In this document: positions 35,200-49,305 of the stretch, in pieces | Layout of the letters: each line of letters opens with the position of its first letter | How positions within the stretch are numbered: the stretch's first letter is position 1 | From: Cellulomonas composti | GTDB taxonomy: Bacteria; Actinomycetota; Actinomycetes; Actinomycetales; Cellulomonadaceae | Length of the DNA stretch: 64,000 bases | Reading direction: 5' to 3' | NCBI RefSeq assembly: GCF_007990245.1 | Contig: NZ_BJWG01000001.1 | Coordinates: 248,001 to 312,000 of the forward strand | The notes under the pieces: generated by a model | What the model was told of the DNA's origin: nothing | Database searches by the model: none | What the model saw: only the letters and a program-made list of their open reading frames with translations | Program-made: the position numbers and the translations under genes

Positions 35200-36401
35200 C
35201 AGTCCTCCAGGACCGCGATGCCGGGGAGGGTCTTGCCCTCCAGGAACTCGAGGCTGGCCCCGCCACCGGTGGAGATGTGGCCGAACTTGGCCTCGTCGAA
35301 GCCGAGGATGCGCACCGCGGCCGCGGAGTCGCCACCGCCGACGATGCTGAAGCCGCCGGCCGCGCCGGCGTCGATGAGCGCCTGCGCGACGGCCTTGGTG
35401 CCGCCCGCGAAGGCCTCGAACTCGAACACGCCCGCGGGACCGTTCCAGACGACCGTCTTGGCGTCCGCGATCTTCGAGGCGAACAGCGCCTCCGACTCGG
35501 GGCCGATGTCGAGACCGATCTTGCCGTCCGGGATCGAGTCGGCCGCGACGACCGCGACCGAGGTGTCCGCCGCGAACGTGTCGCCCACGCGGATGTCGAC
35601 CGGCAGGACGATCTCGACGCCGCTCGCGGCCGCCTGCTCGAGGTAGCCCTTCACGGTGTCGATCTGGTCGGCCTCGAGCAGCGAGGCGCCGACCGTGTGC
35701 CCCTGCGCCGCGAGGAACGTGAACAGCATGCCGCCGCCGATGACCAGGCGGTCCGCCTTCCCGAGCAGGTTCGAGATGACGCCGAGCTTGTCGGAGACCT
35801 TCGAGCCGCCGAGCACCACGACGTACGGGCGCTCCGGGTCGTCGGTCGCCTTGCGCAGGGAGGAGACCTCGTTGAGCACGAGCTTGCCCACGGCGTGCGG
35901 CAGCTTGAGCGCGACGTCGTAGACCGACGCCTGCTTGCGGTGCACGACGCCGAAGCCGTCCGACACGTAGGCGTCGGCCAGCGCCGCGAGCTCGTCGGCC
36001 AACGCCGAGCGCTGGGCCTCGTCCTTGCTCGTCTCGCGTGCGTCGAACCGCACGTTCTCGAGCAGCGCGATCTCGCCGTCGGCGAGCGCCGCGACCGTTT
36101 CCTGCGCCGACGGGCCGACGAGGTCCTTGGCCAGCGCGACCGGCTGGCCGAGCAGCTCGGACAGTCGCGCCGCGACGGGGGCGAGCGAGTACTTCTCCTC
36201 GAAGCCCTCGCCCTTGGGACGGCCGAGGTGCGCGGTGACGACAACCCGTGCGCCGGCGCCGAGCAGCGCCTGCAGCGTGGGCAGCGCCGCACGGATGCGG
36301 CCGTCGTCGGTGATGGTCGTGCCGTCGAGCGGCACGTTGAAGTCGGAGCGGACGAGCACGCGCTTGCCGCGCAGGTCGCCGAGGTCCTCGATGGTCTTCA
36401 T
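35199..36401 (-). CDS. pgk: phosphoglycerate kinase
   Basis: A 400-residue two-domain kinase producing ATP in lower glycolysis. Motifs: [13 protein letters not shown] near residue 15 (substrate Asp/Asn), HLGRPKG, GxPV-type [12 protein letters not shown], hinge [21 protein letters not shown] and C-terminal GGGDSAAAV. The ATG at 36401 fits [15 protein letters not shown]; an in-frame start 66 bp upstream would run into the hairpin. Follows gap after a hairpin-containing gap. Confidence 0.98.
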   Translation of the reverse strand: MKTIEDLGDLRGKRVLVRSDFNVPLDGTTITDDGRIRAALPTLQALLGAGARVVVTAHLGRPKGEGFEEKYSLAPVAARLSELLGQPVALAKDLVGPSAQETVAALADGEIALLENVRFDARETSKDEAQRSALADELAALADAYVSDGFGVVHRKQASVYDVALKLPHAVGKLVLNEVSSLRKATDDPERPYVVVLGGSKVSDKLGVISNLLGKADRLVIGGGMLFTFLAAQGHTVGASLLEADQIDTVKGYLEQAAASGVEIVLPVDIRVGDTFAADTSVAVVAADSIPDGKIGLDIGPESEALFASKIADAKTVVWNGPAGVFEFEAFAGGTKAVAQALIDAGAAGGFSIVGGGDSAAAVRILGFDEAKFGHISTGGGASLEFLEGKTLPGIAVLED

Positions 36402-36430
36402 CTCATCCTCACTGGGGGGCCGGACATGGG

Positions 36431-36476
36431 TGCGTCCGCGTGCGCGACGGCCGGGGCCGAAGCGCACGCGGACGCA
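36431..36476 (-). terminator. 15-bp perfect hairpin between gap and pgk
   Basis: TGCGTCCGCGTGCGC (36431-36445) is the exact reverse complement of GCGCACGCGGACGCA (36462-36476); loop is 16 nt. It lies 25 nt after the gap stop on the minus strand and 30 nt before pgk. Likely attenuator or 3' stabiliser giving more gap than pgk mRNA. Confidence 0.7.
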
Positions 36477-36500
36477 TCACCTACTGCTGAGCGGTGTGGC

Positions 36501-37754
<1,254 letters not shown>

Positions 37755-38735
37755 TCAGAGGTCGAGCAGGTCGGGCGAGAGCCCTGCCTCGGTGTCCGGG
37801 ATGCCCAGCTCGGCGGCGCGCTTGTCGGCGGTCGCGAGCAGGCGCCGGATGCGCCCCGCGACCGCGTCCTTGGTCAGCGGCGGGTCGGCGAGCTTGCCCA
37901 GCTCCTCGAGCGACGCGTCCTTGTTGTCGAGGCGCAGCCGGCCCGCCTCGTGCAGGTGCTCGGGCAGGTCCTCGCCGAGGATCTCGAACGCCCGCTCGAC
38001 GCGGGCACCGGCCGCGACCGCCGCGCGCGCCGAGCGCCGCAGGTTCGCGTCGTCGAAGTTCGCCAACCGGTTGGCGGTGCCGCGCACCTCGCGGCGCACC
38101 CGGCGTTCCTCCCAGACCAGCGTCGCGTCGTGCGCGCCCAGCCGGGTGAGCATCGCACCGATCGCGTCGCCGTCCCGGATCACGACCCGGTCGACGCCGC
38201 GCACCTCGCGTGCCTTGGTGCCGATCCCCATCCGCCGTGCTGCGCCGACGAGCGCGAGCGCGGCCTCCGGACCGGGGCACGTGATCTCGAGCGACGACGA
38301 CCGGCCCGGCTCCGTGAGCGAGCCGTGCGCGAGGAACGCTCCGCGCCAGGCAGCCTCCGCCTCGCCGATGCCACCCGCGACGACCTGCGGCGGCAGTCCT
38401 CGCACCGGCCGACCGCGGTTGTCGAGCAGACCGGTCTGGCGCGCGAGGGACTCGCCGTCCCTGACCACGCGCACGACGTAGTGGCTGCTGCGCCGCAGCC
38501 CACCGCCCGAGACGACGATGATCTCGCTCTCGTGCCCGTAGACCTCCGAGATCGCCTGCCGCAGCCGGCGCGCGGCGATCGCCGTGTCGAGCTCGGCCTC
38601 GATGACGATGCGCCCCGAGATGATGTGCAGCCCGCCCGCGAACCTGAGGGTCGCCGCCACCTCCGCCTTGCGGCACGAGGTCTTGTCCACCTGGAGTCGG
38701 GCGAGCTCGTCCTTCACCTGTGCCGTCAACGCCAT
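37755..38735 (-). CDS. whiA: DNA-binding regulator WhiA
   Basis: A 326-residue WhiA: N-terminal LAGLIDADG-like homing-endonuclease-derived domain without catalysis (starting [14 protein letters not shown], followed by [13 protein letters not shown]), central segment [24 protein letters not shown], and a C-terminal sigma-like helix-turn-helix ([30 protein letters not shown]). In Streptomyces it activates sporulation genes with WhiB; in non-sporulating relatives it affects cell division. ATG at 38735. It ends the uvrC-rapZ-yvcK-whiA block; gap follows 249 bp downstream. Confidence 0.97.
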   Translation of the reverse strand: MALTAQVKDELARLQVDKTSCRKAEVAATLRFAGGLHIISGRIVIEAELDTAIAARRLRQAISEVYGHESEIIVVSGGGLRRSSHYVVRVVRDGESLARQTGLLDNRGRPVRGLPPQVVAGGIGEAEAAWRGAFLAHGSLTEPGRSSSLEITCPGPEAALALVGAARRMGIGTKAREVRGVDRVVIRDGDAIGAMLTRLGAHDATLVWEERRVRREVRGTANRLANFDDANLRRSARAAVAAGARVERAFEILGEDLPEHLHEAGRLRLDNKDASLEELGKLADPPLTKDAVAGRIRRLLATADKRAAELGIPDTEAGLSPDLLDL

Positions 38736-38837
38736 GGCGTCATCCTGCCACCCAGTCGCGCGCCGCGTGGGCGTCCCGGACTTCCGTCCGACTGGCGGGA
38801 CGACACGACCTCGGTCGTCGTCGCCTCGGTCGTCGCC

Positions 38838-39848
38838 TCAGTCGTTGCCTCGGTCGTCGCCCTCGTCGTCGTGCACGTCCCCGACCACACCGTCGATCAC
38901 GTCCCGCAGCGCGGATGCGAGTCGCAGCGGATCGTGCCGCGGGGTGCCGTCGCCCCGGCTGACCTGGCGCAGCAGCAGGCGCGCGTCACGGGCGGCGCAG
39001 GCGTCGAGCAACCGGTCGACGTCCTCGACCGCGGCCGGGTCGGCGATCACCGCGTGCACCCGCTGCTCGGGCGCGTACGCGTGCAGCACGTCCAGGTAGT
39101 CCTCGGCGTGCATCCCGGTCGTCTCGCCCTTCTCGTCGGGCGAGAGGTTGAGGTTCACGACGAGCCGGCCGCCCGCCCGGTGCAGCGCGTCGCGCAGCCC
39201 CGGGACCAGCAGGTGCGGCATCACCGACGTGTACCAGGACCCCGGACCGAGGATCACCCACTGCGCGTCGTCGATCGCCGCGACCGCCTGCGCGCACGCC
39301 GGCGGGTCGTGCGGGACCAGCCGGACGTGGGCGATGGGGTCGCGTGTGCGCGCGATCGCGCTCTGGCCGCGCACCGTCTCGACGGTGCCGTCCGGCCGGT
39401 TCACCCGCGCCTCGATGAGCAGCGGGATCTCCGTCATCGGCAGCACGCGCCCGCGCGCGCCGAGCAGTCGACCCACCCAGTCGAGCCCCTCGACCGTGTC
39501 CCCCAACAGCTCCCACAGTGCCGCGATCAACAGGTTGCCGACCGAGTGACCGTCCAGCGAACCCTGCGACGCGAACCGGTGCTGCATCACGTCGCTCCAG
39601 GTGCGACCCCACTCCGAGTCGTCGCACAGCGCTGCCAGCGCCATCCGCAGGTCACCCGGCGGCAGCACATCCAGCTCGTCGCGCAGACGACCCGACGAGC
39701 CACCGTCGTCGGCCACCGTGACGACGGCCGTGATGCGGTCCGTCATCAGACGCACGGCCGACAACGTCGCCGCCAGCCCGTGTCCCCCGCCCAGTGCCGT
39801 GACCGCGGGGCCGCGCGGGATGGTCCGGGCCGGGGTCGGCGTCCTCAT
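38838..39848 (-). CDS. yvcK: YvcK/CofD-family gluconeogenesis factor
   Basis: A 336-residue UDP-sugar-binding protein of the YvcK group (CofD-like fold), needed for growth on gluconeogenic carbon and peptidoglycan precursor control in other species. VTALGGGHGLAATLSAVR (nucleotide binding), TVADDGGSSGRLRDEL, LPPGDLRMALAAL, DGHSVGNLLIAALW and VILGPGSWYTSVMPHLLVPG are present. The C-terminus has a short Asp/Val/Glu repeat (GVVGDVHDDEGDD) that matches a CTCGTCGTC-rich nucleotide run. Start ATG at 39848 overlaps rapZ (ATGA). Confidence 0.94.
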   Translation of the reverse strand: MRTPTPARTIPRGPAVTALGGGHGLAATLSAVRLMTDRITAVVTVADDGGSSGRLRDELDVLPPGDLRMALAALCDDSEWGRTWSDVMQHRFASQGSLDGHSVGNLLIAALWELLGDTVEGLDWVGRLLGARGRVLPMTEIPLLIEARVNRPDGTVETVRGQSAIARTRDPIAHVRLVPHDPPACAQAVAAIDDAQWVILGPGSWYTSVMPHLLVPGLRDALHRAGGRLVVNLNLSPDEKGETTGMHAEDYLDVLHAYAPEQRVHAVIADPAAVEDVDRLLDACAARDARLLLRQVSRGDGTPRHDPLRLASALRDVIDGVVGDVHDDEGDDRGND

Positions 39849-40789
39849 TCCTTGCCGAGGTCGCGCGCGGCGACCGAGACGCGGTGCCCGGCACCCCGCA
39901 GCCGCGCGGCGATCGCCTCGCTGATCGCGACCGAGCGGTGCTTGCCGCCCGTGCAGCCGACCGCGATCGTCACGTAGCGCTTCTCCTCGTTGAGGTAGCC
40001 GGCGAGCACCGGCTCGAGCGCCGCGACGTAGCGGTCGACGAACGTGACCGCCCCCGGCAGCCCGAGGACGTACTCGCGCACCGGCCGGTCCCGGCCCGTC
40101 AGGTGCCGCAGCTCGGTGATCCAGTACGGGTTGGCCAGGAACCGCACGTCGACCACGTGGTCGGCGTCCAGCGGGATGCCGTACTTGAACCCGAACGACA
40201 GGACCGAGATCCGCAGCACGTCCGTGCTGTCACCCGTGACGGTCGCCCGCACCTCGCGCGCCAGGTCGTGCACGTTGAGGTCGGAGGTGTCGATCACCGT
40301 GTCGGCCCGCTCGCGGATGTCGGACAGCACGGCACGCTCCTCGGCGATGCCGTCCAGGATCCGTCCGTCGCCCTGCAGCGGGTGCGGACGGCGCACCTGC
40401 TCGTAGCGGCGGACGAGCACCTCGTCGGATGCGTCGAGGAAGAGGATGCGGTGCGCCACTCCCGCGTCACGCAGGTCACCGAGCACCTGCGCGAGCTGGC
40501 TGAAGAAACCGCGCCCGCGCACGTCGATCACCGCCGCGACACGGTGCGACCGCGTCTCCGGGGGGCCGGTGGTCAGCATCCCGACGAGGTGCGTGAGCAT
40601 CTGGGCCGGAAGGTTGTCGACCACGTACCAGTCGAGGTCCTCGAGCACCGCGGCCGCACGCGTGCGGCCCGCACCTGACATGCCCGTGATGATGAGCACC
40701 TCGGGCGGGTCGAGTCGCGGGTGCGCCGCGGCGGCGTCGATCGCGGGGATGCCGGACGGGACCGTGATCGGCGAGGGCTCGTCGCTCAT
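39845..40789 (-). CDS. rapZ: RapZ/YvcJ-family nucleotide-binding protein
   Basis: A 314-residue P-loop protein. Walker [20 protein letters not shown] at about residue 36 and the [11 protein letters not shown] segment follow. The C-terminal domain has the RapZ pattern [29 protein letters not shown] and [13 protein letters not shown] (sugar/RNA-binding loop). In E. coli RapZ directs decay of sRNA GlmZ; in actinobacteria the partners are unknown, and the UDP-sugar role is shared with YvcK. Overlaps both neighbours (uvrC and yvcK) by ATGA. Confidence 0.95.
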   Translation of the reverse strand: MSDEPSPITVPSGIPAIDAAAAHPRLDPPEVLIITGMSGAGRTRAAAVLEDLDWYVVDNLPAQMLTHLVGMLTTGPPETRSHRVAAVIDVRGRGFFSQLAQVLGDLRDAGVAHRILFLDASDEVLVRRYEQVRRPHPLQGDGRILDGIAEERAVLSDIRERADTVIDTSDLNVHDLAREVRATVTGDSTDVLRISVLSFGFKYGIPLDADHVVDVRFLANPYWITELRHLTGRDRPVREYVLGLPGAVTFVDRYVAALEPVLAGYLNEEKRYVTIAVGCTGGKHRSVAISEAIAARLRGAGHRVSVAARDLGKE

Positions 40790-42822
40790 GCGTCCAGCAT
40801 GCCAGCCGCGTCGTCCGATGCACGGGACACCCCGACAGCGACGCCGTCCGAGCTGCCCGGGTTCGTGCCGGCCAGCGCGGCGACCACCGCGGCGGCGGTC
40901 ACGGCGCCCATGCCGGGGACCGTCGCGATCTCGTCGACGGTCGCCGCGCGCAGCCTCTTGACGGACCCGAACTGCCGCAGCAGGGCCTTCTGACGCGCCG
41001 GTCCGAGCCCGGGCACGTCGTCCAGCACCGAGGTCGTCATGCCCTTGCTGCGGCGCTTGCGGTGCCCCGCGATCGCGAACCGGTGGGCCTCGTCGCGGAC
41101 CCGCTGCAGCAGGTACAGACCCTCCGAGGTGCGCTGCAGGATCACCGGGTAGTCGTCACCCGGCACCCAGACCTCCTCGAGCCGCTTGGCGAGCCCGCAC
41201 AGCGCGACGTCGTCGATGCCCAGGTCGGCCAGCGCACGGGCTGCGGCGGCCACCTGGGGCGGCCCGCCGTCCACGACGACGAGGTTCGGCGGGTACGCGA
41301 AGCGCCGAGGGCGGCCCGACTCGTCGCGCGGGTCGGGTCCGACGGGACCGCCGGCGGGCTGTCCCTCGTCGTCGTCGGTGCCCGTCCCGAGCTCGAGCTC
41401 GCCGGAGTCGCTGCGCTCGGCCAGGTAGCGCCGGAAACGTCGTGCGATGACCTCGTACATCGCCTCGGTGTCGTCCCGAGCGCCTTCGCCGTGCGGGCCG
41501 CGGATCGAGAACAGCCGGTACTCGGGCTTGCGCGCGAGCCCGTCCTCGAACACCACCATCGACGCGGACTGGTAGGTGCCCTGGTTGTGCGAGACGTCGT
41601 AGCACTCGATGCGCAGCGGCGCCGACGGCAGATCGAGCGCCTCCTGGAGCTCGCGCAGCGCCTGGCTGCGGGTCGTGAGGTCCCCCGCTCGGCGCGTGCG
41701 GTGCAGCACGAGCGCGTGCTCGGCGTTGCGGCGGACCGTCTCGGCGAGCTCACGCTTGTCACCGCGCTGGGCCACGCGGACCGAGACGCGTGAGCCCCGC
41801 AGGCCGGACAGCCAGTCCTCGACGCGCGCGACGTCGGGCGGCACGACCGGCACCAGCACCTCGCGGGGCACGGAGGAGCCTTCCGCGTCCTCGCCGTACA
41901 CCTGCTGCAGCAGGTGCTCGACGAGCTCGCCGTCGTCGAGGTCCTCGACCTTCTCGACGACCCAGCCCCGCTGTCCGCGGACCCTCCCGTCGCGCACGTG
42001 GAACACCTGCACGGCCGCCTCGAGCTCGTCACCCGCGAGGGCGAACAGATCGGCGTCCGTGCCGTCGCGCAGGACGAGCGCGTTGCGCTCCGTCGCACGG
42101 CGCAGCGTCGCGATGTCGTCGCGCAGTCGCGCGGCCTGCTCGTAGTCGAGCTCGGCCGCGGCATCCTTCATGCGCTGGGTGAGCCGCCGCTCGAACCGCG
42201 CGGTCTCCCCGCTCATGAAGTCGCAGAAGTCCTCCGCGAGCCGGTGATGGTCCGCGGGCGAGATCAGCCCGACGCACGGAGCGGAGCACTTGTCGATGTA
42301 GCCGAGCAGGCACGGGCGCCCCTGCTGACGGGCGCGCTTGAACACCCCCGTCGAGCAGGTCCGCACCGGGAAGACGCGCAGCAGCAGGTCGACCGTCTCG
42401 CGGATCGCCCAGGCGTGACCGTAGGGCCCGAAGTAGCGGGTTCCCTTGCGCTTGGCGCCGCGCATCACCTGCACCCGCGGGTACTCCTCGGCGAGCGTCA
42501 CGGCGAGGTACGGGTACGACTTGTCGTCGCGGTACTTCACGTTGAACCGGGGGTCGAACTCCTTGATCCACGAGTACTCGAGCGCGAGCGCCTCGACCTC
42601 GGTGCCGACGACCGTCCACTCCACCGCCGCCGCCGTGGTCACCATCCGCTGCGTGCGCGGGTGCAGCGCGTGGACGTCCTGGAAGTAGCTCGCGAGCCGC
42701 GACCGCAGGCTCTTGGCCTTGCCGACGTACACCACGCGCCCGTGCTCGTCCCGGAACCGGTACACGCCCGGTGCGTCAGGGATCTCCCCCGGCGCGGGAC
42801 GGTAGGAGGCGGGATCGGCCAT
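40786..42822 (-). CDS. uvrC: excinuclease ABC subunit C
   Basis: A 678-residue dual-incision endonuclease of nucleotide excision repair. N-terminal GIY-YIG nuclease ([22 protein letters not shown], about 20-90), a zinc-like Cys region ([25 protein letters not shown]), UVR domain [15 protein letters not shown], RNase H-like endonuclease domain with [21 protein letters not shown], and DGGPPQV plus C-terminal helix-hairpin-helix ([22 protein letters not shown]). The ATG at 42822 is the natural start; TACGCT 6 nt upstream suggests a leaderless transcript. First gene of the block. Confidence 0.97.
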   Translation of the reverse strand: MADPASYRPAPGEIPDAPGVYRFRDEHGRVVYVGKAKSLRSRLASYFQDVHALHPRTQRMVTTAAAVEWTVVGTEVEALALEYSWIKEFDPRFNVKYRDDKSYPYLAVTLAEEYPRVQVMRGAKRKGTRYFGPYGHAWAIRETVDLLLRVFPVRTCSTGVFKRARQQGRPCLLGYIDKCSAPCVGLISPADHHRLAEDFCDFMSGETARFERRLTQRMKDAAAELDYEQAARLRDDIATLRRATERNALVLRDGTDADLFALAGDELEAAVQVFHVRDGRVRGQRGWVVEKVEDLDDGELVEHLLQQVYGEDAEGSSVPREVLVPVVPPDVARVEDWLSGLRGSRVSVRVAQRGDKRELAETVRRNAEHALVLHRTRRAGDLTTRSQALRELQEALDLPSAPLRIECYDVSHNQGTYQSASMVVFEDGLARKPEYRLFSIRGPHGEGARDDTEAMYEVIARRFRRYLAERSDSGELELGTGTDDDEGQPAGGPVGPDPRDESGRPRRFAYPPNLVVVDGGPPQVAAAARALADLGIDDVALCGLAKRLEEVWVPGDDYPVILQRTSEGLYLLQRVRDEAHRFAIAGHRKRRSKGMTTSVLDDVPGLGPARQKALLRQFGSVKRLRAATVDEIATVPGMGAVTAAAVVAALAGTNPGSSDGVAVGVSRASDDAAGMLDA

Positions 42823-42828
42823 GCTCCG

Positions 42829-42834
42829 AGCGTA
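42829..42834 (-). promoter_or_regulatory. candidate -10 hexamer TACGCT before uvrC
   Basis: TACGCT on the minus strand is 6 nt before the uvrC ATG (42822). A GGAG in those 6 nt is too close to the start to be a normal Shine-Dalgarno. Confidence 0.3.
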
Positions 42835-43016
42835 GTTCGCCGGTCCGACACGGACCCGCGGGTGCCCGGACCGCCGTCGGGTCCGGGCGGCGCCGTAGGG
42901 CCCGTCCGCCCGCGGCACCTGCGTCACCTCGTCGCCACGAGGTGCGCGAAGCCGGCAGGTGCGCGGACGCGGTTCGGCACGCAGCGACGGTGCGCGCGCA
43001 CGGCGCACTCCGGGAC

Positions 43017-43022
43017 TAGCGT
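43017..43022 (+). promoter_or_regulatory. candidate -10 hexamer TAGCGT for leaderless osmC-like gene
   Basis: TAGCGT fits TAnnnT and ends 6 nt before the ATG at 43029. Confidence 0.35.
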
Positions 43023-43028
43023 GGGCGC

Positions 43029-43544
43029 ATGGCGCAGCTGCTGCATTCCTACTCGGTGGATCTGACCTGGACGGGTGCGGGCCCGGCCGGCACGACGACG
43101 TACACGTCGTACGGCCGCGACCATGAGCTGACGTCGGGTCGCAAGCAGTCGCTGCCGGGCACGTCCGATCCCGCGTTCCGGGGCGACCCCGACCGCTGGT
43201 CGCCCGAGGACCTCCTGGTCGGCGCGCTCGCACAGTGCCACATGCTGTGGTTCCTGCATCTGGCGGCCGCGGCGGGTGTGGTCGTGGTCGGCTACGCCGA
43301 CGCCGCAGCCGGGACCATGCGCATCGAGTCGGCCGGGCAGGGCCAGTTCACCGAGGTCGTGCTGCACCCACGAGTCACCCTGCGGGGCCACCACCTACCG
43401 GACGGCTCCCCCGTGACCGACGGTGTCCTGGCCGACCTGCACCACCGCGCGCACGAGCACTGCTTCATCGCCCGGTCGGTGAACTTCACCGTGCGCCACG
43501 AGCCCGTGCCGGTCGCGTTCGAGCACCGCGTCGTCACGGCCTGA
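43029..43544 (+). CDS. OsmC family peroxiredoxin-like protein
   Basis: A 171-residue protein of the OsmC/Ohr-type fold. Both redox-active cysteines are present: [10 protein letters not shown] (about residue 70) and [12 protein letters not shown] (about 139), at the positions that form the peroxide-reducing pair. It likely detoxifies organic hydroperoxides or sulfur species using a thiol reductant (mycothiol/lipoyl pathway in actinobacteria). It has the OsmC-specific N-terminal sheet with [31 protein letters not shown] hexamer 6 nt upstream implies a leaderless mRNA. Its stop lies in a 14-bp repeat, convergent with uvrA. Confidence 0.9.
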   Translation: MAQLLHSYSVDLTWTGAGPAGTTTYTSYGRDHELTSGRKQSLPGTSDPAFRGDPDRWSPEDLLVGALAQCHMLWFLHLAAAAGVVVVGYADAAAGTMRIESAGQGQFTEVVLHPRVTLRGHHLPDGSPVTDGVLADLHHRAHEHCFIARSVNFTVRHEPVPVAFEHRVVTA

Positions 43545-43582
43545 GCCACCATTCCTGAGCCGCCACTCCTGAGCCGCCACTG
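43541..43582. repeat. 14-bp tandem repeat, three copies, holding the OsmC stop codon
   Basis: CTGAGCCACCATTC (43541-43554), CTGAGCCGCCACTC (43555-43568) and CTGAGCCGCCACTG (43569-43582) follow head to tail. The OsmC stop codon TGA (43542-43544) is inside copy one, and each copy keeps the TGA. They fill most of the gap to the uvrA stop. Confidence 0.85.
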
Positions 43583-43596
43583 GCGTCGGCCGCGGG

Positions 43597-46458
<2,862 letters not shown>

Positions 46459-46488
46459 GCCGGGAAGTCTACGTTCCACCACCGACAT

Positions 46489-46504
46489 TCGCACACTCGT
46501 TCGA
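46489..46504. promoter_or_regulatory. LexA-like SOS box upstream of uvrA
   Basis: TCGCAC-ACTC-GTTCGA (46489-46504) differs at only one position from the actinobacterial/Bacillus-type LexA site TCGAAC-NNNN-GTTCGA. It starts 31 bp upstream of the uvrA GTG start in the 135-bp divergent region with GH15. Strength in vivo is unknown; one half-site is perfect. Confidence 0.6.
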
Positions 46505-46593
46505 CACACGGGCGGGTCGCCGGCGCAGCGCGGCAGGTCGGCGCACGTGCTCTGGGCGTGCCGGGCACACCGCGGACGGCCATGCTGGAAGCG

Positions 46594-48459
46594 ATGACCC
46601 CCGCAGCGACTCCCGAACCGTCCCCCACCTTCGGCCCCGGGGCCGACCCGAGCCCGGTGCCGATCGCGGAGTACGCCGTGCTCGGGGACGGCCGAACGGC
46701 AGCTCTCGTCTCTCGTCGAGGCTCGGTCGACTGGCTGTGCCTGCCGGGCTTCGACTCGGCCGCCTGCTTCGCGGCGCTGCTCGGCGACGCGGACCACGGC
46801 CGCTGGGTGCTGACGGTTCCCGCGGCGCACACGGTGCAGCGTCGCTACCTCGACGACTCGTTCGTGCTCGAGACGACCTGCATCGCACCCACCGGGACCG
46901 CGGTGGTGACCGAGGCGATGCCGCTGGGCGACGGCCGCGCCGATCTGATCCGCCGCCTGACCTGCACCGACGGCACCGTCGAGGTGTGGCACGAGTGGAT
47001 CGTGCGCTTCGGTTACGGCGCGATCGAGCCGTGGGTGATGCGCATCGACGACCCCTCCGGCGGGCAGGCGGTGCGCGCCATCGCGGGCCCCGACTCGCTC
47101 GTGCTGCGCGGCGACCGACTCCCCCGCGCGCACGACCATCGGCACACCGACCGCTTCACGCTCCGCGCCGGCGAGACCGTCGAGCTGGCGCTCACCTGGG
47201 TCCCGTCCTGGGCCGAGGTCCCGGCCCTCCTCACGATCGCGGACCGCCTCGACCAGACCAGGATCCGCTGGCGCCGGTGGGCCGCCGCGTGCGCCTACGA
47301 GGGCCCCTACCGCGACGCCGTGATCCGCTCGCTCCTGGTGCTGCGCCTGCTCACCGACGAGGAGACGGGCGGCATCGTCGCCGCGCCCACGACCTCGCTG
47401 CCCGAGGACTTCGGAGGCGGACGCAACTGGGACTACCGCTTCTGCTGGCTCCGGGACGCCGCGATGACGCTCGAGGCGCTCGTCGAGCACGGGTACCACC
47501 ACGAGGCGACCCGGTGGCGCGACTGGCTGCTGCGGGCCGTGGCCGGCGACCCAGCCGACCTGCAGATCATGTACCGCGTCGACGGCGGGCGTGACCTTCC
47601 CGAGCGTGAGCTCACGCATCTTCCGGGCTACGGCGGCGCGCGACCGGTCCGCATCGGCAACGCGGCCGTGGGCCAGGTGCAGAACGACGTGCTCGGCGAG
47701 GTGATGTGCGCGCTCGACCAGGCGCGCCGCGCCGGCATCCCGGACACGCCCGCCGCGTGGTCGATGCAGCGCCATCTCGTCGACCACCTGCTGCGCAGCT
47801 GGCAGAGCCCCGACCGCGGCATCTGGGAGGTCCGCGGCGAGCCGCGGCACTTCGTGCACTCCAAGGTCATGGCGTGGGCGGCGGTGGACCGGGCGGTGCG
47901 CGCGGTCGAGGAGCACGGCCTGCCAGGTCCCGTGGAGCGATGGCGCGCCGCACGGGACGCCATCCACGCGGACGTCCTGCGGCACGGCTGGAACCACGAG
48001 CGCGGCACGTTCGTGCAGTCCTACGGCGCGCAGCACACCGACGCGGCCCTGCTCCAGCTCGTCCAGGTGGGCTTCCTGCCGGCCGACGACGAGCGCGTGC
48101 TCGCCACCGTAGCCGCCGTGCGCCAGGAGCTGGAGGTCGCCCCCGGGCTCCTGTGGCGCTACCACGTCGAGCACACCGACGACGGTGTCCCGGGCGACGA
48201 ACAGGCGTTCATGGCCTGCTCGTTCTGGCTGGCCGACGCGCTCGCACGCACCGACCAGCTCGACGAGGCCACCGCGGTCCTCGACCGGCTCGTCGCCGCA
48301 CGCAACGACGTCGGACTGCTCGCCGAGCAGCTCGACCCGGTCAGCGGCCGCATGGCCGGCAACTTCCCGCAGGCGCTCTCCCACCTGGCTCTCGCACGCG
48401 CGGTGCACAGCCACGCCGAGGCGTGCGCCCGCGCCGCCGCCCGCCCCGGGAGTGTCTGA
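46594..48459 (+). CDS. glycoside hydrolase family 15 protein (trehalase/glucoamylase type)
   Basis: A 621-residue cytosolic GH15 enzyme. The N-terminal domain (about 30-230) begins [36 protein letters not shown], as in actinobacterial trehalases. The (alpha/alpha)6 barrel follows with [52 protein letters not shown] and [12 protein letters not shown]. Homologues hydrolyse trehalose (Mycobacterium) or glucosidic ends; no signal peptide, so trehalose or glycogen-derived sugars are likely. The ATG at 46594 has GGAAG just before; the alternative start is ATG 46582. The YciI gene follows. Confidence 0.88.
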   Translation: MTPAATPEPSPTFGPGADPSPVPIAEYAVLGDGRTAALVSRRGSVDWLCLPGFDSAACFAALLGDADHGRWVLTVPAAHTVQRRYLDDSFVLETTCIAPTGTAVVTEAMPLGDGRADLIRRLTCTDGTVEVWHEWIVRFGYGAIEPWVMRIDDPSGGQAVRAIAGPDSLVLRGDRLPRAHDHRHTDRFTLRAGETVELALTWVPSWAEVPALLTIADRLDQTRIRWRRWAAACAYEGPYRDAVIRSLLVLRLLTDEETGGIVAAPTTSLPEDFGGGRNWDYRFCWLRDAAMTLEALVEHGYHHEATRWRDWLLRAVAGDPADLQIMYRVDGGRDLPERELTHLPGYGGARPVRIGNAAVGQVQNDVLGEVMCALDQARRAGIPDTPAAWSMQRHLVDHLLRSWQSPDRGIWEVRGEPRHFVHSKVMAWAAVDRAVRAVEEHGLPGPVERWRAARDAIHADVLRHGWNHERGTFVQSYGAQHTDAALLQLVQVGFLPADDERVLATVAAVRQELEVAPGLLWRYHVEHTDDGVPGDEQAFMACSFWLADALARTDQLDEATAVLDRLVAARNDVGLLAEQLDPVSGRMAGNFPQALSHLALARAVHSHAEACARAAARPGSV

Positions 48460-48544
48460 CGACGGCCGACCCTCGAACCTGACGAGCCCCGACGAGAGAA
48501 CGACGAGTCCCACGACCGACCGGTACGACGAGAGCGAGGACGAC

Positions 48545-48868
48545 ATGCCCGAGGACGACCTGCCCGAGACCGTCTGGTTCGCGCTGCAGCACTCGCGAGG
48601 CCCGACGGTCCCCGCCGGCACCGCGGTGGCCGACGATCCCGGCATCGCCGAGCACTACGCCTTCCTCCGGCGCCGGCTCGCGGCGGGCCAGCTCGTCGCG
48701 GCAGGGCCGCTCGCCGACGAGCCCGGCGCGGGCCTGACGGTCCTCGCGGTCGACACGCTCGACGAGGCCGAGCGCCTCGCGACGCGCGACGACCAGTCCG
48801 TGGTCGCAGGTGTGCTCACCGTCCGGGTCCGGCCGTGGCGCGTCGTGCTGCGGGGGTCGGCACGATGA
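48545..48868 (+). CDS. YciI-like protein
   Basis: A 107-residue ferredoxin-like (dimeric alpha-beta barrel) protein of the YciI family. [18 protein letters not shown], then [55 protein letters not shown]. The family includes uncharacterised monooxygenase-like or stress proteins and a few enzymes acting on muconolactone-type substrates. ATG at 48545 after GAGG (48537-48540); an upstream GTG at 48452 would overlap the GH15 stop. Overlaps the VOC gene by 4 bases, so the pair is co-translated. Confidence 0.83.
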   Translation: MPEDDLPETVWFALQHSRGPTVPAGTAVADDPGIAEHYAFLRRRLAAGQLVAAGPLADEPGAGLTVLAVDTLDEAERLATRDDQSVVAGVLTVRVRPWRVVLRGSAR

Positions 48869-49275
48869 CGACGCCCCTGCCCGAGGCCGTGACCACGCGC
48901 TCGGCGGGCTTCGACGTCATGCTCGCCAACACGGTCCTGGAGTGCCGGGACGCGGGCGCGCTCGCGGACTTCTACCGCCGCCTGCTCGGCTGGCGCCTGC
49001 TCGTCGACGAGGGCGACTGGGCGATCCTGCGGCCCCCGGGCGGTGGCTCGGGCATCTCGTTCAGCTCCGACCCGTCGTACGAGCCGCCCGTGTGGCCGGC
49101 CACCGCCGACCACCAGCAGATGCAGCTCCACCTCGACTTCTGGGTCGACGACCTGGGCGCGGGCGTGGCGCACGCGCTCGCCACGGGCGCGCGCCTCGCG
49201 GACTTCCAGCCGCAGGAGCACGTGCGCGTCCTGCTCGATCCCGCGGGCCACCCGTTCTGCTTCTTCGACGACTAG
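48865..49275 (+). CDS. VOC family protein (glyoxalase/dioxygenase superfamily)
   Basis: A 136-residue single-module VOC protein with two beta-alpha-beta-beta-beta units: TVLECRDAGALADFYRRLLGWRLLVDEGDWAIL and QMQLHLDFWVDDLGAGVAHALATGARLADFQPQEHVRVLLDPAGHPFCFFDD. The His in QLHLDFWVDD and C-terminal metal-side Glu/Asp position are partly kept, so metal binding is uncertain. Typical of actinobacterial VOC proteins of unknown substrate. Coupled with YciI. A convergent acyl-CoA dehydrogenase gene begins its 3' end 30 bp on. Confidence 0.85.
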   Translation: MTTPLPEAVTTRSAGFDVMLANTVLECRDAGALADFYRRLLGWRLLVDEGDWAILRPPGGGSGISFSSDPSYEPPVWPATADHQQMQLHLDFWVDDLGAGVAHALATGARLADFQPQEHVRVLLDPAGHPFCFFDD

Positions 49276-49305
49276 CGCGCCGCGCGCGGGCTCGTCGGCG
49301 ACCGG

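Noticed and set aside
38805-38870. Direct-repeat regulatory array between whiA and yvcK
   Set aside because: The CTCGGTCGTC-like repeats are partly inside the yvcK 3' end and look like slippage in a low-complexity coding tail rather than binding sites.
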